Of a stretch of DNA of 64,000 nucleotides, positions 26,911-33,552 are shown piece by piece. This DNA comes from Nitrospira sp. (GTDB taxonomy: Bacteria > Nitrospirota > Nitrospiria > Nitrospirales > UBA8639): the NCBI GenBank assembly GCA_024760505.1, contig CP058931.1, positions 1,560,001 through 1,624,000 on the forward strand, in the 5' to 3' direction. The notes under the pieces are model-generated. The model saw only the letters and a program-made list of their open reading frames with translations, searched no databases and was not told where the DNA came from. Position 1 is the first letter of the stretch. Each line of letters starts with the position of its first letter. Position numbers and translations under genes: made by a program.

Positions 26911-27115
26911 GCCGGGTTTCGGCCCGGCAGCCGAGCTACTTTTGGTCGGGCAAAAGTAGCCAAAACCCATGACGCCCTGCCTGGCCGCATCGGATAGGGT
27001 GGACGCGAGAATTTGGAGGGCGGGCTAAACTCGCTCCGCTCAAACAAAGCCCGCTAGGGGATATGAGCGTCCGCCCCAAGGGCCAGTCAGAAGGCGTCAG
27101 TGAAAAGGAAGTGGA
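26911..27115 (+). repeat. Dispersed structured repeat, copy C
   Basis: This is the best preserved copy (205 bases). Hairpin 1 is GCCGGG (26911-26916)/CCCGGC (26923-26928). Hairpin 2 is a perfect 10-bp stem, GCTACTTTTG (26935-26944)/CAAAAGTAGC (26951-26960). Four nested pairs follow: TGACGCC (26970-26976)/GGCGTCA (27093-27099), CTGGCC (26981-26986)/GGCCAG (27081-27086), GGACGC (27001-27006)/GCGTCC (27067-27072), and GCGGGCT (27020-27026)/AGCCCGC (27048-27054). The element lies in the gap between the caspase-like and Abi-alpha genes; the 252 bases after it (27116-27367) show no gene. Confidence 0.85.
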
Positions 27116-27367
27116 TACTTTGGACCAGGTGCTTTTAGCCCTTAATATCCCGAGATAACCGAGCGATAAAAATCTGCTGTCACAAACTCCACGATGTGAT
27201 CATTCAGAAACTTTCAGGACATTTCCGAATACCATGCAACCTTATTCTGGGATTTTCACTCACCCCCGAAGTATGTTGATTCCAACAAATCCCCATCCTA
27301 ATCTATGAATGACAAGAAACGAGGCGCGGCCGCAGCCTTGTCCGGACACACTTAGGCGTCAATCAAA

Positions 27368-28033
27368 CTAGACCAACTTCATCGGCCCTCGGCATGCCTG
27401 AACAAACGCTTCTCCGAGCGCAGTAAGCCCTACTTGGCCGAGAGGGCCCCAACCCATCGCACCGCGGATAGGCTCAAGACCGCCAGTAGTTATCTGAACG
27501 ATGACCTCTAGCCTATGTAGATTTTGGACTCGAATGATGAACTGTTGGTCAGTGAGGCCACAAGCTTCTTTCAGCATCGGTTTTTCTACCCCAACCTGGC
27601 CAACGCCGACGTGTATTTCAATGGCGTGATCAGCAATGAAGTCTAGCATCTTGGCTTCCTCTGGGCTTAGCTGACGCAAGATGTCCGCAAAAGCAGGAAG
27701 CGATTTGCCTCCGGTGGCCGCGCTGGATATCAACCCAGCCCATTTAGAAATCAAATAGTCATCTTCTTCAAGCGAGGCACCTTCCAGCAGCAGAACAGTA
27801 TCCTTCACAGTGAGGGGGCCCTGTTTCAGGCCTGATTTCTGGATTTGTTCTTTTGCCAATGCCCCAGCTTTCATCGCTGCTTTTACTCGATAGAGGCGAA
27901 TTGAATCGGCGAAGTACTCACCAAGCTCATTAGCTGCGGGTTTGAGCAAATCTCTCACAAGTTCGCGAAACTCTCTAGTTAAGCGTTCCGTCCCTTCTGC
28001 GATCTTTCCTAATCCAAATAAGTCATCAGCCAT
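27368..28033 (-). CDS. Abi-alpha / DUF4393 family protein
   Basis: This 221-residue protein resembles the Abi_alpha family (formerly DUF4393), whose name comes from an association with abortive infection. The family-like pattern is seen in KPAANELGEYFADSIRLYRVKAA near the N terminus. Next comes the core LLEGASLEEDDYLISKWAGLISSAATGG, followed by FADILRQLSPEEAKMLDFIADH. No membrane span or enzyme motif is seen. A longer frame exists, but the ATG at 28033 has AAGGAGG seven bases ahead and is preferred. It is on the same strand as the caspase-like gene about 820 bases downstream, separated by repeats E1 and C, and has its own repeat E copy upstream. The mechanism of this family is not established. 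Confidence 0.75.
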   Translation of the reverse strand: MADDLFGLGKIAEGTERLTREFRELVRDLLKPAANELGEYFADSIRLYRVKAAMKAGALAKEQIQKSGLKQGPLTVKDTVLLLEGASLEEDDYLISKWAGLISSAATGGKSLPAFADILRQLSPEEAKMLDFIADHAIEIHVGVGQVGVEKPMLKEACGLTDQQFIIRVQNLHRLEVIVQITTGGLEPIRGAMGWGPLGQVGLTALGEAFVQACRGPMKLV

Positions 28034-28158
28034 TCCCATCCCTCCTTGGCACCTATCACCACTTCCTTGAATGAGTTCAAGACCCGACCAGTGGATGTTG
28101 AACACGTGTCCGTCCTGAAGAACCCAGTCCACATGCGAACCCTCTGGGGTGACCGGGT

Positions 28159-28268
28159 GGAGATTCTTAGTCAACTGATGAAATATGTCAACTTATTGGA
28201 CGTCTTTGGCTGGTCCTTTTGACCAGGCCTCTTGGTCATGAAGAATTGGGGAATCCTTGTTGGGGAGA
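28159..28268 (+). repeat. Direct repeat E, copy 2 (upstream of Abi-alpha gene)
   Basis: This is the partner of 26617-26726, in the same orientation, about 125 bases upstream of the Abi-alpha start. It joins repeat D almost directly. The 741-base gap 28034-28774 is thus filled with repeats E2, D and F1 and the start of the integron cassette; I see no gene in it. Confidence 0.75.
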
Positions 28269-28269
28269 T

Positions 28270-28540
28270 CTGTGTTCTTTCATGAGAGATCATGAAAGGT
28301 TGTTTTCCTTGGTCGACGCCTGCCGTCTGGCCTCAGGGATGGACGCTCTTAAGATCTGGCGGGCCTTGTTTGAGCCTTGCGAGTTGGGCCGCCCTCCGCA
28401 AGTTGGCGTCCGTCTTTTCTTATGAGGCCAGACGGGGCGTCAATGGTTTTGGGACCTTTTGCCGAAAAAAAAGGCCCTCGTTTGCCGGGGCGAAACTCGG
28501 CACCACAGAACATCATGTTGATACGAGAGTTGGAGAATTG
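28270..28540 (-). repeat. Dispersed structured repeat, copy D (inverted)
   Basis: This is the only copy on the minus strand. It keeps a perfect 13-bp pair, CCGTCTGGCCTCA (28323-28335)/TGAGGCCAGACGG (28423-28435). It also has CGACGCC (28314-28320)/GGCGTCA (28436-28442, six of seven pairs) outside it and GGACGC (28341-28346)/GCGTCC (28406-28411) inside it. A hairpin TTTCATGA-GAGA-TCATGAAA (28278-28297) lies at its end. It shares flanking sequence with copy A. Open frames of 60-100 codons that cross it are shadows of the repeat. Confidence 0.75.
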
Positions 28541-28647
28541 GCCATCAATCTTTTCATTCCCAATTTCTTCGACGAGGGAGCCAGTGATTATGTATGATCC
28601 CCAAAAAAATCATCTCGATTATTCCAGCGCATGCGATAGAGGATTTT

Positions 28648-28745
28648 GGAGTTGCGCAGGACTTGAGAGGTAGTTTCAAATGCCATAGAAATACGACTGC
28701 AGTTGGATCAGACCGGCGGACTTGTACGAAACCAGATAGTCCATG
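28648..28745 (+). repeat. Diverged repeat F, copy 1
   Basis: About 98 bases match 32577-32674 at clearly above-chance similarity, with shared blocks ATGCCA, CTGC-GTTGGA-CAGA-CGG, GACT and TCCAT. This copy ends directly at the GTTAGGC core site that begins the integron cassette. An insertion or deletion between copies breaks any shared reading frame, so it is probably non-coding. Its nature is unknown. Confidence 0.5.
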
Positions 28746-28746
28746 G

Positions 28747-29144
28747 TTAGGCAAGAAAAAAGAGGAGAACGAAATTGGAATACAAAGTTTTATTCACCGT
28801 TTTTTTGGCTGTTTTTCTTGCGGAGCTTGGCGATAAGACGCAATTGGCAACAATGTTGTTTGCAGCTGACAAAGAAGTAAGTAAGCTCACCGTGTTCATT
28901 GGTGCTTCTTTAGCATTAATTATTGCATCAGGCATTGGTGTACTTGCAGGGAGTGCCATTTCTGAATACATAAGCGAAAAGCATCTACAGTACATTGCAG
29001 GTATTGGGTTTATAACCATTGGATTTTGGACACTCATCAAAACATAAAATCATGCCTAACAAGGCAAATGCACTGGGACAGAAGTAACGCCGTTCCTTCT
29101 TCGCTCTGCTTTTTGCTGGCTTTGCCTCTCGCTTAGCACAAGCG
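28747..29144 (+). mobile_element. Integron gene cassette (about 398 bp) carrying a UPF0016 gene
   Basis: The left boundary is GTTAGGC (28746-28752), a perfect GTTRRRY core site. The gene ends at 29047 and is followed by a R'' box GCCTAAC (29054-29060) that is the exact complement of the left core, as expected when a circular cassette carries the two halves of one attC. The right boundary is the core GTTATCT (29144-29150). Size, single gene and gene orientation fit a cassette. No integron integrase or attI is seen, so this is a solitary cassette or a small attC cluster without an integrase. Confidence 0.65.
28775..29047 (+). CDS. Half-size UPF0016/GDT1-family membrane transporter
   Basis: This is a 90-residue membrane protein with three hydrophobic segments and one copy of the family motif E17-L-G-D-K-T22 (ELGDKTQLAT). 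UPF0016 members transport manganese or calcium ions; full-length forms of about 200 residues contain two such halves, and half-size forms are thought to assemble as pairs. The TTG start at 28775 is supported by AGAGGAGAA five bases upstream. The gene is the sole cargo of an apparent integron cassette. Ion specificity cannot be read from sequence. Confidence 0.8.
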   Translation: MEYKVLFTVFLAVFLAELGDKTQLATMLFAADKEVSKLTVFIGASLALIIASGIGVLAGSAISEYISEKHLQYIAGIGFITIGFWTLIKT

Positions 29145-29150
29145 TTATCT
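29054..29150 (+). other. Probable attC recombination site (97 bp)
   Basis: R'' is GCCTAAC (29054-29060) and R' is GTTATCT (29144-29150). Inside them AGGCAAA (29062-29068) pairs exactly with TTTGCCT (29121-29127), and the stretch before R' (CTTAGCACAAGCGTTAT) resembles the 3' side of long Vibrio-type attC sites. The overall imperfect palindrome directly after the UPF0016 stop codon fits a cassette recombination site that folds as a single-stranded hairpin. Confidence 0.6.
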
Positions 29151-29161
29151 GGACAACTGTT

Positions 29162-29857
29162 ATGAAATTAGGTTCGTTGATCCAAATACCATTGCCTGCC
29201 AGTACACCCCCGCTGACGGCGTCCTCTCTTCGCCGAGGTGCACGGCAATTGGCTGAGGTGGATCCTGATCTATGCGCTGTCTTGGATCGACTGGGGGTGC
29301 CTCCGATGTGGGGACGGGAACCGGGATTTCCTGCTCTTATTCTGATTATCTTGGAGCAGCAGGTATCGCTGGCGGCCGCGCGCACGATGTACCGGCGGCT
29401 CTCCAGCCATCTGGGTGGGATGACTCCGGAAGCGGTCTATGCCATCCAGGTCAACGGGTTGAGGGATTTCGGGCTGACGAGGCAGAAAGCCGGTTATTGT
29501 TTTGGGCTGGCCGCACGCATACTCGACGGTGGTCTTGATCTCAGTTCGGTGGCCAATGGTCCGGATGATCGGGGACGTCAGATTTTATTGTCTATACCAG
29601 GGCTCGGGCCATGGAGCGTGGACATCTATTATCTTATGGCACTGCGACGTCCCGATGTCTGGCCTCAAGGGGATTTGGCGCTGGCCGTCGCGCTCCGTGA
29701 AGTGAAACACCTGACGGTTCTCCCGACGAGAGATGAACAGCAGCTCCTGGCCAGCGACTGGGCTCCGTGGCGCTCGGTTGCAGCGCGAATCTTGTGGGCG
29801 CATTACCTCGCCGCCAGAGGGCAGTACGTGCCGGATAACAATGGGATGGGTGTGTAG
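29162..29857 (+). CDS. DNA-3-methyladenine glycosylase II-like (HhH-GPD family, AlkA type)
   Basis: The 231-residue product is a base-excision repair glycosylase that removes alkylated bases. It has the AlkA-like ILEQQVSLAAA block, a helix-hairpin-helix ILLSIPGLGPWSVDIYYLMAL (about 141-161) and the catalytic aspartate D171 in WPQGDLAL, matching the GPD motif. The usual N-terminal TATA-box-like domain of E. coli AlkA is missing, so it is a short form. ATG start just after the attC core GTTATCT; no matching second attC was found behind it, so it is probably chromosomal rather than a second cassette. Confidence 0.85.
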   Translation: MKLGSLIQIPLPASTPPLTASSLRRGARQLAEVDPDLCAVLDRLGVPPMWGREPGFPALILIILEQQVSLAAARTMYRRLSSHLGGMTPEAVYAIQVNGLRDFGLTRQKAGYCFGLAARILDGGLDLSSVANGPDDRGRQILLSIPGLGPWSVDIYYLMALRRPDVWPQGDLALAVALREVKHLTVLPTRDEQQLLASDWAPWRSVAARILWAHYLAARGQYVPDNNGMGV

Positions 29858-29883
29858 GGTTAGTGCAGATGCATTTATTCACA

Positions 29884-29905
29884 CCGACCTCGTAGCGCGG
29901 GTCGG
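29884..29905 (+). terminator. Possible weak terminator hairpin after the glycosylase gene
   Basis: CCGACC (29884-29889) and GGTCGG (29900-29905) form a 6-bp stem with a ten-base loop, followed by CTTTATT. The T-run is poor, so termination would be weak; it also lies just ahead of the ribosome binding site of the next gene. Confidence 0.35.
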
Positions 29906-29929
29906 CTTTATTCAGGAGTGAGTGACCAT

Positions 29930-30292
29930 ATGAAGCCAGGGGAATTAGTTCGATCATGGGTAGAGGCATTCAACCGTGCGGATGCGGAGGCCCTGGCCGG
30001 CTTGTACACTGAAGACGCGGTGAATCATCAGGTGGCGAATGAGCCCGTTGTGGGTCGAGCGGCCATTCACAGCATGTTCGCGGAGGAATTTGCCAGGGCG
30101 GAAATGCGCTGCATCGTTGAACGCATTTTTGAAATTGATGACTGGGCCATTCTTGAGTGGCGGGACCCGCTTGGGTTGCGGGGATGCGGAATTTTTCAGG
30201 TGCTGGATGATAAGATTGTCCTCCAACGCGGGTATTGGGACAAGCTGTTATTTCTGCGGCTACATGGCTTGCCCATTCCTGACCAACTTTGA
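29930..30292 (+). CDS. SnoaL-like / NTF2-fold protein
   Basis: This is a 120-residue protein of the NTF2-like superfamily (SnoaL-like polyketide cyclase fold). The pattern VRSWVEAFNRADAEALAGLYTEDAVNHQV, then GRAAIHSMF and a C-terminal GIFQVLDDKIVLQRGYWDK, is typical of these small cone-shaped domains. Function ranges from isomerase or hydrolase to simple ligand binding, so no reaction can be assigned. ATG 29930 with AGGAG upstream is preferred over an overlapping GTG at 29918. Confidence 0.75.
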   Translation: MKPGELVRSWVEAFNRADAEALAGLYTEDAVNHQVANEPVVGRAAIHSMFAEEFARAEMRCIVERIFEIDDWAILEWRDPLGLRGCGIFQVLDDKIVLQRGYWDKLLFLRLHGLPIPDQL

Positions 30293-30335
30293 GTGGCAGA
30301 CTTATCACACTATCCCACCGGATCAAGGTCATTTT

Positions 30336-31730
30336 ATGAATACATCAAACAGCAGGTCCCGAGGCGTGATCGTGTTCGTACACGGTTTCGGCAGTTCACG
30401 GACCTGTTGGGACACCTTTGTCAAACTTCTCCAATCCGACAGAGCCATTACCGAACGGTTCGATTTGGATTTTTTCGAGTATCCCACCGACTGGGTCACG
30501 CTCAAACCAACTGAACGCATCCCCGGTCATAAAGAGCTTGCCCAAAAATTTCACGCGTTTCTGGCTTCAGAACGGATGGCGAATCGCGAAATGACACTGG
30601 TCGGGCACAGTCAGGGGGGACTGATCATCCATGCCTATCTGAATTATATGGTTGAAGAAGGCTGGGGTGAGCAACTGGAACCTATCCGCCAGGTTATTAC
30701 TTTTGCGACACCCCATTATGGTTCCAATCTGTTTTCCGGGCTGCGCCGCCTTTTCTCTCGATTTATCGACAACCCCCAGGAACGGCGTCTCAGGACGCTC
30801 GACGAGGATTTGTCGGACGTGGTCCGCAATGTGAATAACCGAATTGCCACGACGCACCAGGCGGACGGAGCGCATTGGCCGATCCCGGTGTATTGCTTCG
30901 GCGGCCTCTCTGACAATGTCGTGCCAAAGGCTTCCGCACAGGGACCCTTTGTCCGCTATACCCCATTGACCGGCAACCACTCGACTATTTTAGCACCGGC
31001 CAATAGAGATGATGATCGCTATCGTGAACTCAAAGGGGTGCTTCTTGATCCGGTAGGCCATCCGCACGTCTTCGAAATTGAGCATTACGATACGACCATT
31101 GTGGTTGGCCCGGTGGAGCGCCGGACATTCACGGTCAACCTCGGTGAGGGGCGAACTCGTGAAATTGAGACGGACAATGTTTGTGAGCTCAACCGTACTG
31201 TACGTTTTGCGAACAATAACACGTGTCAGCAGGAATTCAAGATGCGGTATCTGGCTTTTAATGGGAGTTGTTTTGAAGCTGAGACGAGCCATGATAATGC
31301 CGCAGCACAATTGAAAAGTGAATACAGGGCAGGCGAAAAAATCGACTTTCTTTTCGTTCCCAAGTTGAAAGCTCCAACTGAGCAATACTCTCTTGGCCTC
31401 ACGATTTATGATGGATACGGAGCGGGGCGAACCGACGTCCACTTTCACCTTGGACCGAAGAGCATTGGCGCCAGGGCCTACTATCGAACCTTGACCTATA
31501 CCCTGGATTTGAGCCGGTACATCGCCTCAGGGATGACCGTGACACCGCCCAGGTTCTATCTACATCATCAAGATCCTGGTGATTGCGCCAAATGCCAAAG
31601 CCGTCGGAAGCATGGCACGCAGATCCTGCCACACAGTGAACCCCGGGACGGAGTGTGGCATTGGGAGTTACGCAACATTCGGCAAGGAGTGACTGATCTA
31701 TTCTGGGACATGGGGCCGTCACCCGGGTAG
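30336..31730 (+). CDS. Alpha/beta hydrolase (lipase-like) with unknown C-terminal domain
   Basis: The 464-residue product has an N-terminal alpha/beta hydrolase domain (about 8-235): oxyanion region VIVFVHGFGSS, nucleophile elbow G-H-S92-Q-G, and probable D193 and H215 (GNHSTI) completing the triad. ATPHYGSN after the nucleophile fits lipase/DUF676-like enzymes. Residues about 245-464 form a second domain, apparently beta-rich, with a CAKC pair near the end, that I do not recognise. The long upstream frame is not used; ATG 30336 begins just before the first strand. No signal peptide. Substrate unknown; a lipid or ester is likely. Confidence 0.78.
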   Translation: MNTSNSRSRGVIVFVHGFGSSRTCWDTFVKLLQSDRAITERFDLDFFEYPTDWVTLKPTERIPGHKELAQKFHAFLASERMANREMTLVGHSQGGLIIHAYLNYMVEEGWGEQLEPIRQVITFATPHYGSNLFSGLRRLFSRFIDNPQERRLRTLDEDLSDVVRNVNNRIATTHQADGAHWPIPVYCFGGLSDNVVPKASAQGPFVRYTPLTGNHSTILAPANRDDDRYRELKGVLLDPVGHPHVFEIEHYDTTIVVGPVERRTFTVNLGEGRTREIETDNVCELNRTVRFANNNTCQQEFKMRYLAFNGSCFEAETSHDNAAAQLKSEYRAGEKIDFLFVPKLKAPTEQYSLGLTIYDGYGAGRTDVHFHLGPKSIGARAYYRTLTYTLDLSRYIASGMTVTPPRFYLHHQDPGDCAKCQSRRKHGTQILPHSEPRDGVWHWELRNIRQGVTDLFWDMGPSPG

Positions 31731-31936
31731 GCCGATCCTCATTATGGAGGAGACGCGACATCATTAAGCGATCAATAGGAGTGGATCAGTTTTTAGAATC
31801 ATCATTGCCTAAGCTATGAGTAGTCGGATCAAGCACTCGTCCATATCACCGGGCGGAACGATTCGCCACGCACGGTTTCCATGTCCATAGGCATGAAGCA
31901 TGGTTAATTTCCCCAGCACTATGAGGTGTCGACATT

Positions 31937-32515
31937 GTGAATCATGAATATCCCTCTACGAGCACGTTAGGACGGGGCGCCACCGCTGTGATTACGCATC
32001 GCGTGCGGGACGGTCAACAGGAGGGCTATGACGCCTGGTTGAACGAAATCGGCCCGCTATGCAGAAGCTACCCGGGCCATCTGGATTTGCATATTATCCG
32101 TCCGATTCCCGGACTCACGGCAACCTATACGGTCATCATCCGGTTTGATACCAGGGAACACCTCCAGGGATGGATGAGTTCACAGGATCGCAAACGACTC
32201 ATCGAACAGGTGCGACCCCTCCTTGTTCAAGATGATGATTTTTTTATACGCAGTGGTTTGGATTTTTGGTTCACACCCGAAGGCGCGAGGGCAAAGGTAC
32301 CTGTCCGCTGGAAGCAATTTCTTGTGACATGGTCCGCCATCTTTCCGTTGGTGCTCGTCATTCCTCTGGTTGTCGCAATGGGGCTTCGGCAACTGGGAGT
32401 ACCTCAAAATCATTATCTGGACTTGTTGCTTAGCACCGGTTCGGTGGTATGGGTCATGGTCTATCTCGTGATGCCGCATTACACCAAGCTGATCCAACGC
32501 TGGTTGTTTACCTGA
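31937..32515 (+). CDS. Antibiotic biosynthesis monooxygenase-domain membrane protein
   Basis: This is a 192-residue protein. Residues about 15-110 form an ABM (ferredoxin-like dimeric alpha/beta-barrel) domain: AVITHRVRDGQQEGYDAWLNEI, PGHLDLHIIRP and YTVIIRFDTREHLQGWMSS. Two membrane segments follow (about 131-151 and 162-181). ABM-plus-transmembrane proteins of this shape are widespread but uncharacterised. GTG start. The preceding 206 bases contain no gene that I can support. Confidence 0.75.
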   Translation: MNHEYPSTSTLGRGATAVITHRVRDGQQEGYDAWLNEIGPLCRSYPGHLDLHIIRPIPGLTATYTVIIRFDTREHLQGWMSSQDRKRLIEQVRPLLVQDDDFFIRSGLDFWFTPEGARAKVPVRWKQFLVTWSAIFPLVLVIPLVVAMGLRQLGVPQNHYLDLLLSTGSVVWVMVYLVMPHYTKLIQRWLFT

Positions 32516-32576
32516 TTTCGAGAAGCACTCGCCTCGAAAATCGCTCCAAGCCGTAGACACGAGGCTGCCTCAACTT

Positions 32577-32674
32577 GGTGTTGTGAAGGACACGATGGGT
32601 GACTTCGTATGCCACAGAGACATTTGCTGCTGTTGGACCAGATCGGTAGACTCATAAGGAACCCAATCATCCAT
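32577..32674 (+). repeat. Diverged repeat F, copy 2
   Basis: This is the partner of 28648-28745, in the same orientation, lying in the 208-base gap before the next gene. No coding potential is conserved between the two copies. Confidence 0.5.
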
Positions 32675-32723
32675 AGAGAGGTAGTTGGATATTTTTCCAG
32701 CTTGAAATCAGGAGGCACACGGA

Positions 32724-33194
32724 ATGCGCAAGAGAGTGATCGGTCAGGTTCAGGAGGGAAGCGAACCGCCAGGGGATTGGCTGAATGTGGAGGAGCTTGC
32801 GGAGGTGGAAATCACCTCGGAGGACGCCGCGTTTCCAATTGAGGCAGCGTTGGTGTCCGGAGGGACTTCTGGGTGGCGTGCCGCAGGGCCGGGCAAACAA
32901 ACGATCCGGCTTCTCTTTGCCACTCCGCAACCGCTCCGGCGTATCTGGCTGAACTTTTTGGAAACCCGCACCGGGCGGACGCAAGAGTATGTGTTGCGGT
33001 GGTCGCCTGATGGCGGGCAGTCGTTCCGGGAAATCGTGCGCCAGCAGTGGAACTTCAGCCCTGACGGCGCAACAAGCCAGACGGAAGATCACCACGTCGA
33101 CCTCCCGGCGGTCACGGTGCTCGAGTTAAGCATCATCCCGGACACCAGTGGGGGCCCCGCGCTCGCGTCGCTGGCGCAGTTGCGGCTGGGTTAA
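32724..33194 (+). CDS. Conserved hypothetical, discoidin-like beta-sandwich
   Basis: This is a 156-residue soluble protein. The pattern IRLLFATPQPLRRIWLNFLETRTGRTQEYVLRWSPDGGQSFREIVRQQWNFSP (seen across about 62-115) and the C-terminal LSIIPDTSGGPALASLAQLRL strongly suggest a galactose-binding/discoidin-like jelly roll, related to carbohydrate- or XRCC1-N-like domains. No enzyme motif or signal peptide is present. GGAGG precedes the ATG. I do not know a function. Confidence 0.65.
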   Translation: MRKRVIGQVQEGSEPPGDWLNVEELAEVEITSEDAAFPIEAALVSGGTSGWRAAGPGKQTIRLLFATPQPLRRIWLNFLETRTGRTQEYVLRWSPDGGQSFREIVRQQWNFSPDGATSQTEDHHVDLPAVTVLELSIIPDTSGGPALASLAQLRLG

Positions 33195-33552
33195 TTCTAG
33201 ACGAAACCGGTTGTCAAAGCCTGATGACAAATCATCGCAACTGATTTTGGCCGATTCCATCTGAGGTATCGACCAGCCTGGTATAAACCAGATTGAGTTG
33301 CACCATCATGCACATAATTGGTCCTATAAGGACTATTTGAAATTATCGTTCATTGAATGCCGCATGGGATCGCCAGCGTCATCATCCACAACGGAAACGG
33401 AAATTGTCTTTTTAGTAGTTTTTGAGGGTTAAAGATCAAACGCCATTTCCCAGAATTTTTTCTCATTGAGCCCCCTTAGGAAAAGAGAGCCCCAAGTTTT
33501 TGGTAAAATTTGGAAAGTCGGGTAGGGATTGGAAAGCAGGCCGAGCGAATTG
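33195..33552. other. 358-base gap, no feature beyond a small hairpin
   Basis: This gap lies between the convergent discoidin-like gene and the RND pump gene. A small hairpin GTCCT-ATA-AGGAC occurs near 33324, with no T-run. I see no gene, RNA or clear terminator. Confidence 0.4.

Noticed and set aside
28292..28597. Open frames across the structured repeats, such as those in copy D and copy C
   Set aside because: The apparent peptides follow the repeat sequence and its hairpins, and frames are not kept between copies, so they are not taken as genes.
29833..29865. A second integron cassette holding the AlkA-type gene (GGATAAC and GTTAGTG near its end)
   Set aside because: The two core-like words are only about 20 bases apart and the first is inside the coding sequence, so a functional attC cannot fit.
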